Origin: Methylosarcina fibrata AML-C10
Lineage (GTDB): Bacteria > Pseudomonadota > Gammaproteobacteria > Methylococcales > Methylomonadaceae
Length of the DNA stretch: 64,000 bases
Direction: 5' to 3'
Assembly (NCBI RefSeq): GCF_000372865.1
Contig: NZ_KB889965.1
Location: 4,850,500 to 4,914,499 of the forward strand
Position numbers and translations under genes: made by a program. The notes beneath the pieces are model-generated. The model saw nothing but the letters and a program-made list of their open reading frames with translations, was not told the origin of the DNA and made no database searches. Every line of letters begins with the position of its first letter. Position 1 is the first letter of the stretch. Of the stretch, positions 17,825 to 26,350 are shown in pieces.

Positions 17825-18250
17825 ATGCTCTGGTTGAAAGCGTTTCATTTGATCTTCATGGTGACCTGGTTTGCCGGTCTGTTCTATTTGCCGCGCTTGT
17901 TCGTATATCATGCGATGAGCACCGACTCCATCAGTAACGAGCGGTTCAAAATCATGGAGCGGAAATTGTATTACGGCATCATGACGCCGGGCATGGTGCT
18001 GACTTTGTTTTTCGGTGTCTGGATGCTGGTTTCTTATGCCTGGACTCTGTATTCCGGCAGCGGTTGGCTGCATGCCAAGCTGACCTTGCTGGCGTTGCTG
18101 GTCGGTTACCACGGCCTTTGCGGCAAGTGGCTGAGCGACTTCAAGCACGATCGCAACAGCCACAGTCATGTTTATTTCCGCTGGATGAACGAGGTGCCGG
18201 TGTTGTTCCTGCTGGGTATCGTGATTCTTGCCGTCGTGAAACCTTTCTGA
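17825..18250 (+). CDS. hemJ: Protoporphyrinogen oxidase HemJ
   Basis: Small inner-membrane enzyme (141 residues, four hydrophobic segments) that oxidises protoporphyrinogen IX to protoporphyrin IX in bacteria lacking HemG or HemY. Family hallmarks are the N-terminal KAFHLIFMVTWFAGLFYLPR with a conserved His, MTPGMVLTLFFGVWM in the middle and WLHAKLTLLALLVGYH with a second conserved His. It starts 3 nt after the TlpA-like gene. Older annotations name the family UPF0093 or CopD-like. Confidence 0.88.
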   Translation: MLWLKAFHLIFMVTWFAGLFYLPRLFVYHAMSTDSISNERFKIMERKLYYGIMTPGMVLTLFFGVWMLVSYAWTLYSGSGWLHAKLTLLALLVGYHGLCGKWLSDFKHDRNSHSHVYFRWMNEVPVLFLLGIVILAVVKPF

Positions 18251-18326
18251 TCGGAAACCCGTTTGGTGTTACCATAACCGGTTTTATTGAATTGGTCGAA
18301 CAAGTATCTGCAAAGGTAAAACAACG

Positions 18327-18866
18327 ATGAAAAACATCATCACACTGTCGGGCGACATCGGCAGCGGCAAATCGTCGGTAGCGGCCGAACTGCAAAAGCT
18401 GACCGGTTATGAAATCATCGGAACCGGCAAGATTCAGCGTGCGATTGCGGAAAGACGGGGCCTTACGACGCTGGAGCTCAACAAATTTTCGGAGACCGAC
18501 CGAAGCATCGACGATGAAATAGACAATTACGTGATCAACATAGGCAAAACGTCAAACGATCTGATCATCGACTCCCGGCTGGCCTGGCATTTTATTCCCG
18601 ACGCCTTCAAGGTGTATTTGTCGGTGGATGCCGTCGTCGGCGCCGAACGGGTATTCTATGCCTCCCGAAGCGATGAAAACAATCCGTCGCTGGAGGCGAC
18701 CTTGCAGAACAATCTGAAACGCCAGGAATCGGAAGATCAGAGGTTTTTTAAGCTCTACCGGGTCCATTTCCGGCAGCACGACAATTACGATCTGGTCATC
18801 GATACCTCGCACACGCCACCGGACGCCATTGCCGGAACCATCAAGGAGCGTTTCGATCGGCGCTGA
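18327..18866 (+). CDS. Cytidylate kinase-like P-loop kinase
   Basis: A 179-residue nucleoside-monophosphate-kinase-like protein with Walker A GDIGSGKSS at residues 9-17. IIDSRLAWHF is a conserved core feature of the cytidylate-kinase-like family, and an Arg-containing lid-type region follows at about 109-140. It is shorter than Cmk (about 225 residues), so it belongs to the cytidylate kinase-like family rather than to canonical Cmk, and its substrate is uncertain. It starts 76 nt after hemJ and may share its transcript. Confidence 0.75.
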   Translation: MKNIITLSGDIGSGKSSVAAELQKLTGYEIIGTGKIQRAIAERRGLTTLELNKFSETDRSIDDEIDNYVINIGKTSNDLIIDSRLAWHFIPDAFKVYLSVDAVVGAERVFYASRSDENNPSLEATLQNNLKRQESEDQRFFKLYRVHFRQHDNYDLVIDTSHTPPDAIAGTIKERFDRR

Positions 18867-18967
18867 AGACTAATCCTCATTCTTCGGCCGGGCAGAGGAG
18901 AACGCCGGGTTCGTTTTGAACCGGACTCTGCCGGTTCGGCCGGCGTCGTATTGGAAAAAAGCGAGAA

Positions 18968-18993
18968 AATAGCCGCCGTGAAGACGGCTATTT
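18968..18993. terminator. Probable terminator hairpin between convergent genes
   Basis: A perfect 9-bp inverted repeat AAATAGCCG (18968-18976) and CGGCTATTT (18985-18993) lies between the kinase-like gene (ends 18866) and the convergent PuuD-like gene (ends 19011). A/T runs on both flanks would allow action in either direction. Confidence 0.55.
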
Positions 18994-19010
18994 AAAAACA
19001 TCGGTTCGGG

Positions 19011-19709
19011 TTAGAGATAATCCACAATCAGAAACAGGATAACGGTCAAGCCCAGGCCGGAATGGATCAGTCCTCCGATGCTGGTATAAGGACCCATCTT
19101 TCCCGCGGCGGGTAATTTCTTTATGAATTTGTTTTCTTTAATGGCCAGATAAGCGCCGTTGTATTCCAGTAATAGAATGATAACGACCGCGACGACGAGC
19201 GCCAGCAGTTTAAATCCGTGCGGGTAATGAGACGAGGCGCCCATGAAAAACAACATCGGAATCGAGAACAAGGCATTGGTTCTTGACGCCAATCCCGCCG
19301 CGGCCAGCGCTCCGGCCGCTTCGGGCAGCGCGCTGCCGCCTTTGGCCACCTGTTTCGCCGAGGCAATGACGATTTTCTGGTTCGGCCAGATGATCAACCA
19401 GACATTCAAAAACATGAAGGTCGCAAGCAGCGCCCCGACATAAATATCGACAGACCACCCGGCGCCTCTGATTCCGAAAATCCCGAGGCCGGTCAGCAGA
19501 GTCACCACCGCGCCCCAGCGAAACCACCACAAGGCACGAGGCACCAGTTTTTGCAGCGCATCCGATTTGGCGCCCGCCTCGGCTTCTTTGAAATACTCGG
19601 TTTGGACAAAATTGAAATAATAAAGTATACCGATCCAGGTTATGCCGCCCAAAAAATGCCCCCATCTGAGCAGCATTTCCAGACCCAGTTTGGTTGTCAC
19701 TATATCCAT
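19011..19709 (-). CDS. PuuD-like (urate oxidase N-terminal family) membrane protein without cytochrome domain
   Basis: A 232-residue membrane protein with about six to seven hydrophobic segments. It resembles the membrane part of PuuD-type urate hydroxylases: RWGHFLGGITWIGILYYFNF has the family's conserved His near the first helix and the N-x-x-Q pair that follows, and SHYPHGFKL adds further His residues. The C-terminal cytochrome c domain of true PuuD is absent; no CxxCH occurs. Start 19709 has GAGAGG with 8-nt spacing. No purine-degradation genes lie nearby, so urate as substrate is doubtful and the name denotes family only. Confidence 0.7.
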   Translation of the reverse strand: MDIVTTKLGLEMLLRWGHFLGGITWIGILYYFNFVQTEYFKEAEAGAKSDALQKLVPRALWWFRWGAVVTLLTGLGIFGIRGAGWSVDIYVGALLATFMFLNVWLIIWPNQKIVIASAKQVAKGGSALPEAAGALAAAGLASRTNALFSIPMLFFMGASSHYPHGFKLLALVVAVVIILLLEYNGAYLAIKENKFIKKLPAAGKMGPYTSIGGLIHSGLGLTVILFLIVDYL

Positions 19710-20153
19710 CGCAATACCTCTCTTATTGTTATTAATGTATGAATGAAAGCACAAGTTAATGCTGTGCCGGGCAGATATTCGTCATAAGTCCGAATAAATG
19801 TCAAGCGAAATCCTGAAAATTATCAGGGGGCTTCATGATTATCGAAAATCGCACCGTATGGCTGGGTTAAACTCGTTGATTTTTAATTGCTTGGTACTGC
19901 CGATCAAAACTCGAGAAAAGTTGAATCGTTTGCCTCAAGCCCATTTCTGATCTTCAGTGAAAGCAACCGCTAACCCACTGTGCAGCGATTGCATTGGGAC
20001 GGACTCTTAACTAAGCTTCGAAAGGGCGTTTGACAACCGTCCCTTTCCCCCAGGAAACTCTTCGTGTTTTTAGCCGAACCGACAAGAAGACGGTGCCGGT
20101 TGATTAAGCGAAGTCCGTTCACACTTTAACACTTATTGGCAGGAACTCACATT
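19710..20153. other. Divergent intergenic region, nothing decisive
   Basis: Separates the minus-strand PuuD-like gene from lemA on the plus strand and should hold both promoters. A small hairpin CCTGA-AAATTA-TCAGG lies at about 19812-19827. A TTGACA occurs near 20031, but no matching -10 box at good spacing was found. No gene is supported. Confidence 0.4.
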
Positions 20154-20714
20154 ATGATGATTGCATTGACCGGAATTGTGGTTTTTCTATGTCTCGTTAT
20201 TGTTTTACTTTACAACTCGCTGATCGCTAAAAAGAATGCGCTCGGCAATGCGTACGGAACCATCGACGTCATGCTTAAAAAACGCTACGACCTGTTGCCT
20301 AACCTGTTGGAAACGGTCAAGCGGTACATGAATTACGAGCGCGATACCCTGACCCGGCTGGTCGAGTTGCGCAGCAAGGCGGTCAGTCCCGAACTTTCCG
20401 CCGATCAGAAAATTCAACTCGATAACCAAATCCATTCGGCGGTGAAAAGTCTTATGGTGCAGGTGGAAAATTATCCCGAGCTGAAAGCCAATCAGAATTT
20501 TTTGCAATTGCAGGGGGCCTGGAACGAGATTGAAGAACAGATCTCCGCTGCAAGGAGGTCCTACAACGCCGCGGTTAACAGCTACAACAATGCCTGCGAA
20601 CAATTTCCGACCAATCTCATGGCCAATCTGATGCGTTTTCAACTGAAGACCTATATCGAAATTCCCGAAGAAGAGCGGGGGAACATCAGCGCCAGGAACC
20701 TGTTCGGCAATTGA
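20154..20714 (+). CDS. LemA family protein
   Basis: A 186-residue protein with one N-terminal transmembrane helix (IALTGIVVFLCLVIVLLYNSL) followed by the helical LemA domain: NALGNAYGTIDVMLKKRYDL, LLPNLLETVKRYMNYERDTL, and the C-terminal NSYNNACEQFPTNLMANLM. The family is widespread and its role is poorly defined. The ATG at 20154 was chosen because AGGA lies 9 nt upstream; the frame also reads from a TTG at 20136. The DUF3137 gene follows after 38 nt, a common pairing. Confidence 0.9.
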   Translation: MMIALTGIVVFLCLVIVLLYNSLIAKKNALGNAYGTIDVMLKKRYDLLPNLLETVKRYMNYERDTLTRLVELRSKAVSPELSADQKIQLDNQIHSAVKSLMVQVENYPELKANQNFLQLQGAWNEIEEQISAARRSYNAAVNSYNNACEQFPTNLMANLMRFQLKTYIEIPEEERGNISARNLFGN

Positions 20715-20752
20715 GACGATCTATAACCTTCCAGTGAAACTTCGGCTGTTCC

Positions 20753-21721
20753 ATGAAATCCTACGCTGAATTTTTCAATCTGTATCGATCGCGGCTGCTG
20801 CCGGCTTTGTATAATCTGGAGCCGGCAAGAAAAGATGCTCTTTTTGCGCTGTTGACGAGCGTTTTTTTTATCTTGATCGCTGCGGGCGGTTTTCTGCTGT
20901 TTTCTCGAAGCGGCAAAGCAGCCGGTCTGGCGATTGCGCTGCCGCCTCTGGTCTTCGGCATCTACTCCCTTTACCGCTACAGCCGAAAGAAGAGCGCCTA
21001 TGCCGAGGCATTCAAGGAACAGGTCATCCGGGAGATGGTGGCGTTGATCGATCCGGGCCTTCACTATTTTCCGCAGCGGCACATTGCTCAATCCGACTAT
21101 CGGCAAGCGGATATTTTCCGGGCTTCGATCGACCGTTTTCACGGCGACGATCTGGTCGAAGGCACGTTGGGCGCCACTTACTGCCGCTTTTCCGAACTCC
21201 ATCACCAGGAGAAAAGAGAAAGCACCGATTCAAAAGGCAGGAGACGAACCCATTGGGTGACTGTTTTTAAAGGCCTGTTTTTCGTGGCCGATTTCAACAA
21301 GCATTTGCACGGACGGACCTATATTGTCCCCGATGCCGGTACGAGTCTGCTGGGAATTGGCAAGCTGTTTGAAAAATGGCGGTTCGATAAAGGCGAATTG
21401 GTCGAGCTGGAAAATCCCGAATTCGAAAAATTGTTTACCGTGTACGGCACCGACCAGGTGGAAGCCCGCTACATCCTGTCTCCTTCGATGATGGAAAGGC
21501 TGGTCGGTTTCAGGCGCAGGGCCAATACCCGTTTGCATCTTTCCTTTATCGGTTCCAATCTTTACCTGGCCATTGCGTTGAACAAAAATCTGTTCGAACC
21601 CAATTTATTTTCTTCAGGCGTCAAATCCGGTTATTTGAAGGATTATTTTCGCTATCTCGACCTGGTCACCGGTCTGGTCGAGGACCTGAATCTGAATCTC
21701 AGGATCTGGGGTAAGACTTAG
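20753..21721 (+). CDS. DUF3137 domain membrane protein
   Basis: A 322-residue protein with two adjacent transmembrane segments near residues 38-80 (ALLTSVFFILIAAGGFLLFS and GLAIALPPLVFGIYSLYRY), then a soluble region. That region includes FSELHHQEKRESTDSKGRRR and WVTVFKGLFFVADFNKHLHG, followed by FTVYGTDQVEARYILSPSMM. This arrangement matches DUF3137 proteins, which commonly neighbour lemA. Function unknown. Likely co-transcribed with lemA. Confidence 0.8.
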   Translation: MKSYAEFFNLYRSRLLPALYNLEPARKDALFALLTSVFFILIAAGGFLLFSRSGKAAGLAIALPPLVFGIYSLYRYSRKKSAYAEAFKEQVIREMVALIDPGLHYFPQRHIAQSDYRQADIFRASIDRFHGDDLVEGTLGATYCRFSELHHQEKRESTDSKGRRRTHWVTVFKGLFFVADFNKHLHGRTYIVPDAGTSLLGIGKLFEKWRFDKGELVELENPEFEKLFTVYGTDQVEARYILSPSMMERLVGFRRRANTRLHLSFIGSNLYLAIALNKNLFEPNLFSSGVKSGYLKDYFRYLDLVTGLVEDLNLNLRIWGKT

Positions 21722-22031
21722 CGGCACTTTCTTGCCGTTTCTTCCTTGTTTCTTGTTACAGGATTTCTCCATACCTCCGAAAGCCTTTCTTGCCGAGCGG
21801 CCGGTTCACCCGGCCAGGCATGAGCATTTCCATGAACGCTTCTTGCCCGCTTTAGCCGAAACCCGGATTATAACCGCCTCCCATCCGTGCGGTCTGCCGA
21901 TGATTCCGTTATTTTCCAGATTCGAGACCGCGATCACAAAAAAATTAATCGCCTACGACTAGGATTACTGAGCGGCAGTTGACTCACCGCGATGTTTTTT
22001 TGTATCCAACCGATCTTGATTGGGATAGCGT
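21722..22031. other. Intergenic stretch, nothing recognised
   Basis: Between the DUF3137 gene and the LuxR-type regulator. A frame at 21732-21962 has no protein-like features. No terminator with a T tract or repeat was seen. Confidence 0.35.
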
Positions 22032-23330
22032 ATGGCAACCGGTGTTATTGACGACAAAAATCGCCACCTGCGGAAAAAGTTCTTTTCGGCGGCCCGTTCG
22101 CTCGGTCCGGGCATGGTGATGATCATATCGGACAAAATCTCGATCACGAACGCATTGGCAAAGCATCTGGCCGGCATAGGGTTCGGAATCATGATCGTCT
22201 CTCCTGATTCGGAGCTCAAATGTCTCGACGCCGGCTGTCCCAGTCTCATACTGATCGATTGCTACGGCAACGGCCATGATCCGGCGAATCATCTGCGCGT
22301 AAGCGGTTCGATTCCGGTGATTTGTCTGACCGCTACTCGCTGTGGGGATCTGCCCGGTTTGTTCGAACAGGCCTGTCTGGACGAATTGACGGCGACTTCC
22401 GGTCAGATCGAAGCTTTGGTCGCCGAAATTCTGCATAAAATTAAGCGTCGCAAGACGGAAACTTCAGGAAATCCGGAGCCGTGTTTTGTTGAATACGACC
22501 CACGCAAACGCCTGAATTTTTCTGCGTCGCTTCCTGCCGTTCTGACAAATCCCGGGCAGCAGGTTACAGCTCTTCGCAATTCGGAGCTGGATCCCGGACC
22601 CGCTTCTGCCGGAGATAACGCCATCTCTGTATTGATCGTCTCGGAATGCGAGAAAAAGGCCATGGCATTAAGCCGGCATATCGCTTGTTTCGAGCATATT
22701 CTTCCGGTAAAAGCCGGCGCTGTTGTGCCGGAACATGCCCCGTCCTGGCTGGAGCAACTTGCACCGGACGTCCTACTTCTGGATATCGGCGTGCCTGAAA
22801 CGGTTCTCTCCGAACGGTTGAGAACGATCAGGGAAAAATCGGCAGCGACGAAAATCGTCATGCTGCACGACGGTTCTTTACCCGATTGTCTGGAGCTTAT
22901 CGTCGAATTCGGCGTTTCCGGCTGCGTATCGATGGATTCCCCACCGCAATTGATTCTGAAAGCGGTTCGCGCCGTCTGCGCCGGCGAGTTTTGGCTGCCT
23001 CGTTCGGTTCTGGCGCAGGTTTTCAAAGAAGTGCTGAGCAGGCCGGGAAACGGGCGTGTCAAGACCGATTGTCGGGTCATAGGCAGCGCCGAGCAGGTGG
23101 CCTTGCTGACGCCCCAGGAAAGGCGCGTGGCCGAATTGGTGGCACAAGGGCTGACCAACAAGGAAATCGCCAGGCGATGCACCATCAGTCCCGAGACGAT
23201 CAAAAAACACCTGCAAAAGATCTTTGAAAAGCTGGGAATCAATCGCCGCAGTCAATTGGCCATCTTGCAGGCGAATGAGCGTCTCTTACAACGGACGGAC
23301 GCCGTGTCCGGTAAAATCAAAGCGGCCTGA
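22032..23330 (+). CDS. LuxR-family regulator with two degenerate receiver-like domains
   Basis: A 432-residue regulator. Residues about 28-135 (MVMIISDK, SLILIDCYG) and about 199-320 (ISVLIVSECE, VLLLDIGVPE) each resemble a receiver domain. The C-terminal ~65 residues are a LuxR/NarL helix-turn-helix (LTPQERRVAELVAQGLTNKE, TISPETIKKHLQKIFEKLGI). In the second receiver the acceptor Asp remains, but the Thr position reads His (VMLHD) and the Lys position is altered (GCVSMDS), so classical phosphotransfer is doubtful. The first domain keeps an Asp but lacks the acidic pair. No histidine kinase lies nearby. It may regulate the secreted protein encoded next. Confidence 0.8.
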   Translation: MATGVIDDKNRHLRKKFFSAARSLGPGMVMIISDKISITNALAKHLAGIGFGIMIVSPDSELKCLDAGCPSLILIDCYGNGHDPANHLRVSGSIPVICLTATRCGDLPGLFEQACLDELTATSGQIEALVAEILHKIKRRKTETSGNPEPCFVEYDPRKRLNFSASLPAVLTNPGQQVTALRNSELDPGPASAGDNAISVLIVSECEKKAMALSRHIACFEHILPVKAGAVVPEHAPSWLEQLAPDVLLLDIGVPETVLSERLRTIREKSAATKIVMLHDGSLPDCLELIVEFGVSGCVSMDSPPQLILKAVRAVCAGEFWLPRSVLAQVFKEVLSRPGNGRVKTDCRVIGSAEQVALLTPQERRVAELVAQGLTNKEIARRCTISPETIKKHLQKIFEKLGINRRSQLAILQANERLLQRTDAVSGKIKAA

Positions 23331-23686
23331 ACCATACATCTTTTTATCCTTCCATTTTAACTCCAAGCCATTCCTCGCATACGGCTGATTTTCCAAAGTC
23401 AAATCTGCGTTTTTCCCTATTCTGTGCCAACTCGGGTTACCCATTCGGGTAATGGTGCCTTAAGCAAAGTTTAAGATAAATTATCACCGTGGTTCTAAAG
23501 GAGGTTTGCCCCATCGCCTTTAGCTATCACAAAGGAAATTAAGGAAAGGAAGATGCCTTCGTAAACACTGCTCTTGAGGGCAGTGTTTATGGTGGATATC
23601 CGACACTGATTTTAAACTGGATCTATGTTGCGGACGTGCTTTAGCCGCCTATGATCGCATCACACGGAATATAAGAGGATAAGGTC
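23331..23686. promoter_or_regulatory. Long leader with alternative stems upstream of a secreted-protein gene
   Basis: Contains CTAAAGG (23495-23501) pairing with CCTTTAG (23517-23523) around a 15-nt loop. The same CCTTT can instead pair with AAAGG at 23531-23535, so two mutually exclusive stems are possible. A perfect 9-bp hairpin AAACACTGC/GCAGTGTTT lies at 23563-23571 and 23580-23588 without a T tract. The next gene starts at 23687. This looks like a structured 5' leader; it matches no riboswitch class that I recognise. Confidence 0.4.
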
Positions 23687-24616
23687 ATGATATTACTCAA
23701 GTTTATACGCGCTATGGCGCTGGCTTCATTGTTTATGACGGCCGGGTCCGCTTGGGCTACGATACCGGACGGCGCTTGTGGGACGACGGTTTTCGATCTT
23801 AACAACGAGAAAAACTCCGCCGACAAACTGGGTACGGTTACCGTGGCCAACGATGCCACGAATCTTTACGTTAAATTCGATTTGACGGTCACGGGTTCTA
23901 ATTTCAATTATGTGAATCTGTGGGTAGGTACGGATTTGCAAAACAAGCTGCCTGTCCCATACATGTTCCCTAATCCGGTACGTTTGACAGGGACCACCTA
24001 CACTTACGTACTGCCATTGTCTAGTCTCGGCATCATTGATGTGACGACTTCGTGCCCGGTAATCGCCATCGATGCGTTCGCGGTCGTGTCAGACGGCGGC
24101 GAGGTGACTACTAATGGCAGAGCTCAGGGAAAATATACGCTCTGCTGCGATCAGCCTCCTCAAATCGGCGAGTGCGAAACCGCTTTTGCCAAGGGCGGCT
24201 ACGTGTTCACAACCGATTCGAAGAGCAATCCCGAAAATCTGCCTTCACTGAAGCTGACCAAGAATCGCTGGGGCTGGGCCATCAATGTGAAGGATAATGG
24301 CACAACCGTTTACAATATCTGGAAAGGAGCCGGATTGAACGATACCACTAAAGGCGAACTGGTCGGAACGCTGACGGTTGAAAAGAACGGCACATTGGTT
24401 AAAGTGACTTATAACCTGACCGGCGATGTAATGAATGAGTTGCACATCTATGTGGGCGATAAGATGCCGAATACGATTGCTCCCGGTCAGTTTGGATTTA
24501 CAAAAGACTTCGATCCCGCCGTATCCAGCTTCAGTAAGACATTCTCTGTAACCGACACCAACAGTGACGGTATCTGGATAATCGCTCACGCGGTATCCTG
24601 CACGGTTCTGGATTAA
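23687..24616 (+). CDS. Secreted protein with two related halves, unknown function
   Basis: A 309-residue protein with a signal peptide (cleavage likely after GSAWA). The two halves share one plan: LGTVTVANDATNLYVKFDLT with NLWVGTD in the first, GTLTVEKNGTLVKVTYNLTG with HIYVGDK in the second. Each ends in a Cys-containing strand (DAFAVVSDGGE region; WIIAHAVSCTV). Cys residues recur at matching points (CGTT, CCDQ, CETAF, SCTV), suggesting disulfides. It appears to be a tandem duplication of a beta-rich domain, of the kind seen in extracellular or surface proteins. AGAGGATAAGG precedes the ATG. No domain family is recognised. Confidence 0.7.
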   Translation: MILLKFIRAMALASLFMTAGSAWATIPDGACGTTVFDLNNEKNSADKLGTVTVANDATNLYVKFDLTVTGSNFNYVNLWVGTDLQNKLPVPYMFPNPVRLTGTTYTYVLPLSSLGIIDVTTSCPVIAIDAFAVVSDGGEVTTNGRAQGKYTLCCDQPPQIGECETAFAKGGYVFTTDSKSNPENLPSLKLTKNRWGWAINVKDNGTTVYNIWKGAGLNDTTKGELVGTLTVEKNGTLVKVTYNLTGDVMNELHIYVGDKMPNTIAPGQFGFTKDFDPAVSSFSKTFSVTDTNSDGIWIIAHAVSCTVLD

Positions 24617-25225
24617 AACGGACCGGCTACTTGAGGAGCAGGGTAAGCCGGTCTGAAATCATCCCAGGGAAGGGTTAAAGCAAAGGGGCCCGACAGAATC
24701 GTCGTGAGCCCCGACGGAACAGCCGGGATTCGGCAGGACGCCGAATCCCGGCTTTTTTTATGGATTGAAGACCGGCAGCCTTTGCTCCGACCCACCGCAC
24801 TGCCGTCGGATGCGCTACGCTTGTCCATCCGGGCATTCCAGATTGGTTACCACATAAATCCGCGTCAAACGGCTCAAAAATCGGCGCCAGGATCATTCAG
24901 AACACTCGCCGTATCCTTATCCGCTTAGCCTTCCATCCTCACGTGTTTTGGCGCTTCCACTGACATCTTTCGATTTTCACAGTAGCGAGTTAAAGATGGG
25001 GAGAGACTTATTGTCGACCGCTACGACTCCTGACGTAAGGTTAAAGAATCACGTGCCGGTTTCAACCGGTACTCGAATAAATTCGGCGAAGAAAAAGAGA
25101 AATCGAATTTTTTTACATGGCTGTACGGGTTCGGCTTCGGATTTATGTCTTGACTATTGAAAGGTTAAAAAAGCTCGCGTAATGACCGATCTTGACTCAA
25201 CTTCATAAAATCGAGGCGAAGCACC
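24617..25225. other. Intergenic region with terminator, REP-like palindrome and putative operator
   Basis: No gene supported. It holds an 8-bp inverted repeat GACCGGCT/AGCCGGTC at 24621-24653 and the strong terminator at 24721-24759. A REP-like sequence GGATGCGCTACGCTTGTCCA sits near 24808-24828, related in form to the GGATGCGCTTTGCTTATCCA copies at 53 kb. A near-perfect palindrome GTGCCGGTT-TC-AACCGGTAC lies at 25051-25070 upstream of mbtH and could be an operator for the biosynthetic cluster. No convincing -35/-10 pair was found. Confidence 0.5.
24721..24759 (+). terminator. Strong rho-independent terminator
   Basis: A perfect 14-bp stem pairs AGCCGGGATTCGGC (24721-24734) with GCCGAATCCCGGCT (24740-24753), loop AGGAC, followed by seven T. 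It separates the secreted-protein gene from the NRPS cluster. Confidence 0.9.
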
Positions 25226-25450
25226 ATGGCATGGGATGAAGAAGATACCACTGTTTATTATGTAGTCGTTAACCACGAAGAACAATACTCAATCTGGCCG
25301 GAATACAAAGACATTCCTAACGGTTGGCGGGCCGCCGGAAAAAAAGGACTCAAACCGGAGTGTCTGGAATATATCAAAGAAGTCTGGACCGACATGCGTC
25401 CGATGAGCCTGCGTCGGCAAATGGAAGAAGCCGCCCGTGGAGCATCCTGA
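25226..25450 (+). CDS. MbtH-family protein
   Basis: A 74-residue MbtH-like protein, the small chaperone-like partner that binds and activates NRPS adenylation domains. The family core is visible: [20 protein letters not shown], then [11 protein letters not shown] and [10 protein letters not shown], with the conserved Trp residues. GAGG with 9-nt spacing supports the start. First gene of the biosynthetic run; the PPTase frame begins 1 nt after its stop. It presumably serves the adenylation domains of the large synthetase encoded at 27306. Confidence 0.95.
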   Translation: MAWDEEDTTVYYVVVNHEEQYSIWPEYKDIPNGWRAAGKKGLKPECLEYIKEVWTDMRPMSLRRQMEEAARGAS

Positions 25451-25451
25451 A

Positions 25452-26345
25452 ATGCCTGGCCTGGACGATACCGGCTTTCGTTTGTCGCCCGGAGTCGTGC
25501 AGGTGCGATATGCGCGGCTAATTTCCGATGTTACCGGCGTTCTTTCAAAGGGGCTGAGCGACTGTCCGGTGCCGTATCTTTCCTTATTATCCGACGACGA
25601 ACGCAGCCGGGCCGGGGGCTACGTGTTCGAACGGGACAGAATCCGTTACATCGCCGCGCGGGGTCTGCTGCGCTTACTGCTGGGCAGATATCTAAATACG
25701 GATGGGGCCACAATCCAATTTGGCTATAACGCTTTCGGCAAACCGGCTTTAGCAGGATCCTTTGCCGGAAAACTGCACTTCAACCTGTCTCATGCCGGGG
25801 ATTGGGCTGTCTACGCTTTTGCCCTGGACCGCGAAGTCGGCATCGACATCGAACCCTTTCACTACGACGGCCCCTGGCGCGACATGGCTGCTTCGGTCTT
25901 TTCCCGGAACGAACTGGCCGAATTCGAAGCGATCCCGCAGCCTGAAAAACCCTGGGCTTTCCAGCGGGGCTGGGTTCGTAAAGAAGCTTACGTCAAAGGG
26001 CGCGGCGAAGGCTTGTCGTATCCTCTTGACGCCTTCGCTGTGCCGTTGGCGCAGCTCAAGGAACGCATGCCTGCCATGGTCATGAACCATGACGATTCAG
26101 CCATCCGTTGGAGCGTCTGTCCGCTCGATTTGATATCCGGATATGCTTCCGCGTTGGCTGTAGAAGGAACTCCGGCCGGGATTACGGTTTTTCAATGGTT
26201 CGACAGCACGGAAGCATGCGAACCGGCGAACAATGCGCCGCACCGCCTCCGAGCGCCGGATCAGGCCGGAATCATGCCTCATGCAATCGGGCCCTCGCCG
26301 GGTAAAAAAAACATCGGCTCAATCTTTCGTCGTAAACAGGGGTAA
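25452..26345 (+). CDS. Sfp-type 4'-phosphopantetheinyl transferase
   Basis: Transfers the phosphopantetheine arm from CoA to carrier-protein serines. The 297-residue protein shows the family signature in order: FNLSHAGDWAVYAFA, VGIDIEPF (Mg-binding Asp-x-Glu) and FQRGWVRKEAYVKGRGEGL (W-x-x-KEA-x-x-K). Length is typical of the Sfp group plus a C-terminal tail of ~40 residues. The ATG at 25452 has GGAG with 9-nt spacing; a GTG at 25437 overlaps mbtH and is less likely. Its position between mbtH and the NRPS indicates that it primes the three carrier domains there. Confidence 0.93.
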   Translation: MPGLDDTGFRLSPGVVQVRYARLISDVTGVLSKGLSDCPVPYLSLLSDDERSRAGGYVFERDRIRYIAARGLLRLLLGRYLNTDGATIQFGYNAFGKPALAGSFAGKLHFNLSHAGDWAVYAFALDREVGIDIEPFHYDGPWRDMAASVFSRNELAEFEAIPQPEKPWAFQRGWVRKEAYVKGRGEGLSYPLDAFAVPLAQLKERMPAMVMNHDDSAIRWSVCPLDLISGYASALAVEGTPAGITVFQWFDSTEACEPANNAPHRLRAPDQAGIMPHAIGPSPGKKNIGSIFRRKQG

Positions 26346-26350
26346 ACCGT

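Noticed and set aside
21732..21962. Plus-strand frame of 76 codons after the DUF3137 gene
   Set aside because: No domain, no ribosome-binding site, high Pro/His/Phe content as in random frames.
23440..23690. Possible c-di-GMP (GEMM) or other known riboswitch before the secreted-protein gene
   Set aside because: Conserved core sequences of GEMM-type aptamers are absent; kept only as an unassigned structured leader.
24948..25160. Plus-strand frame of 70 codons before mbtH
   Set aside because: No features beyond length; region is A/T-rich regulatory-looking DNA.
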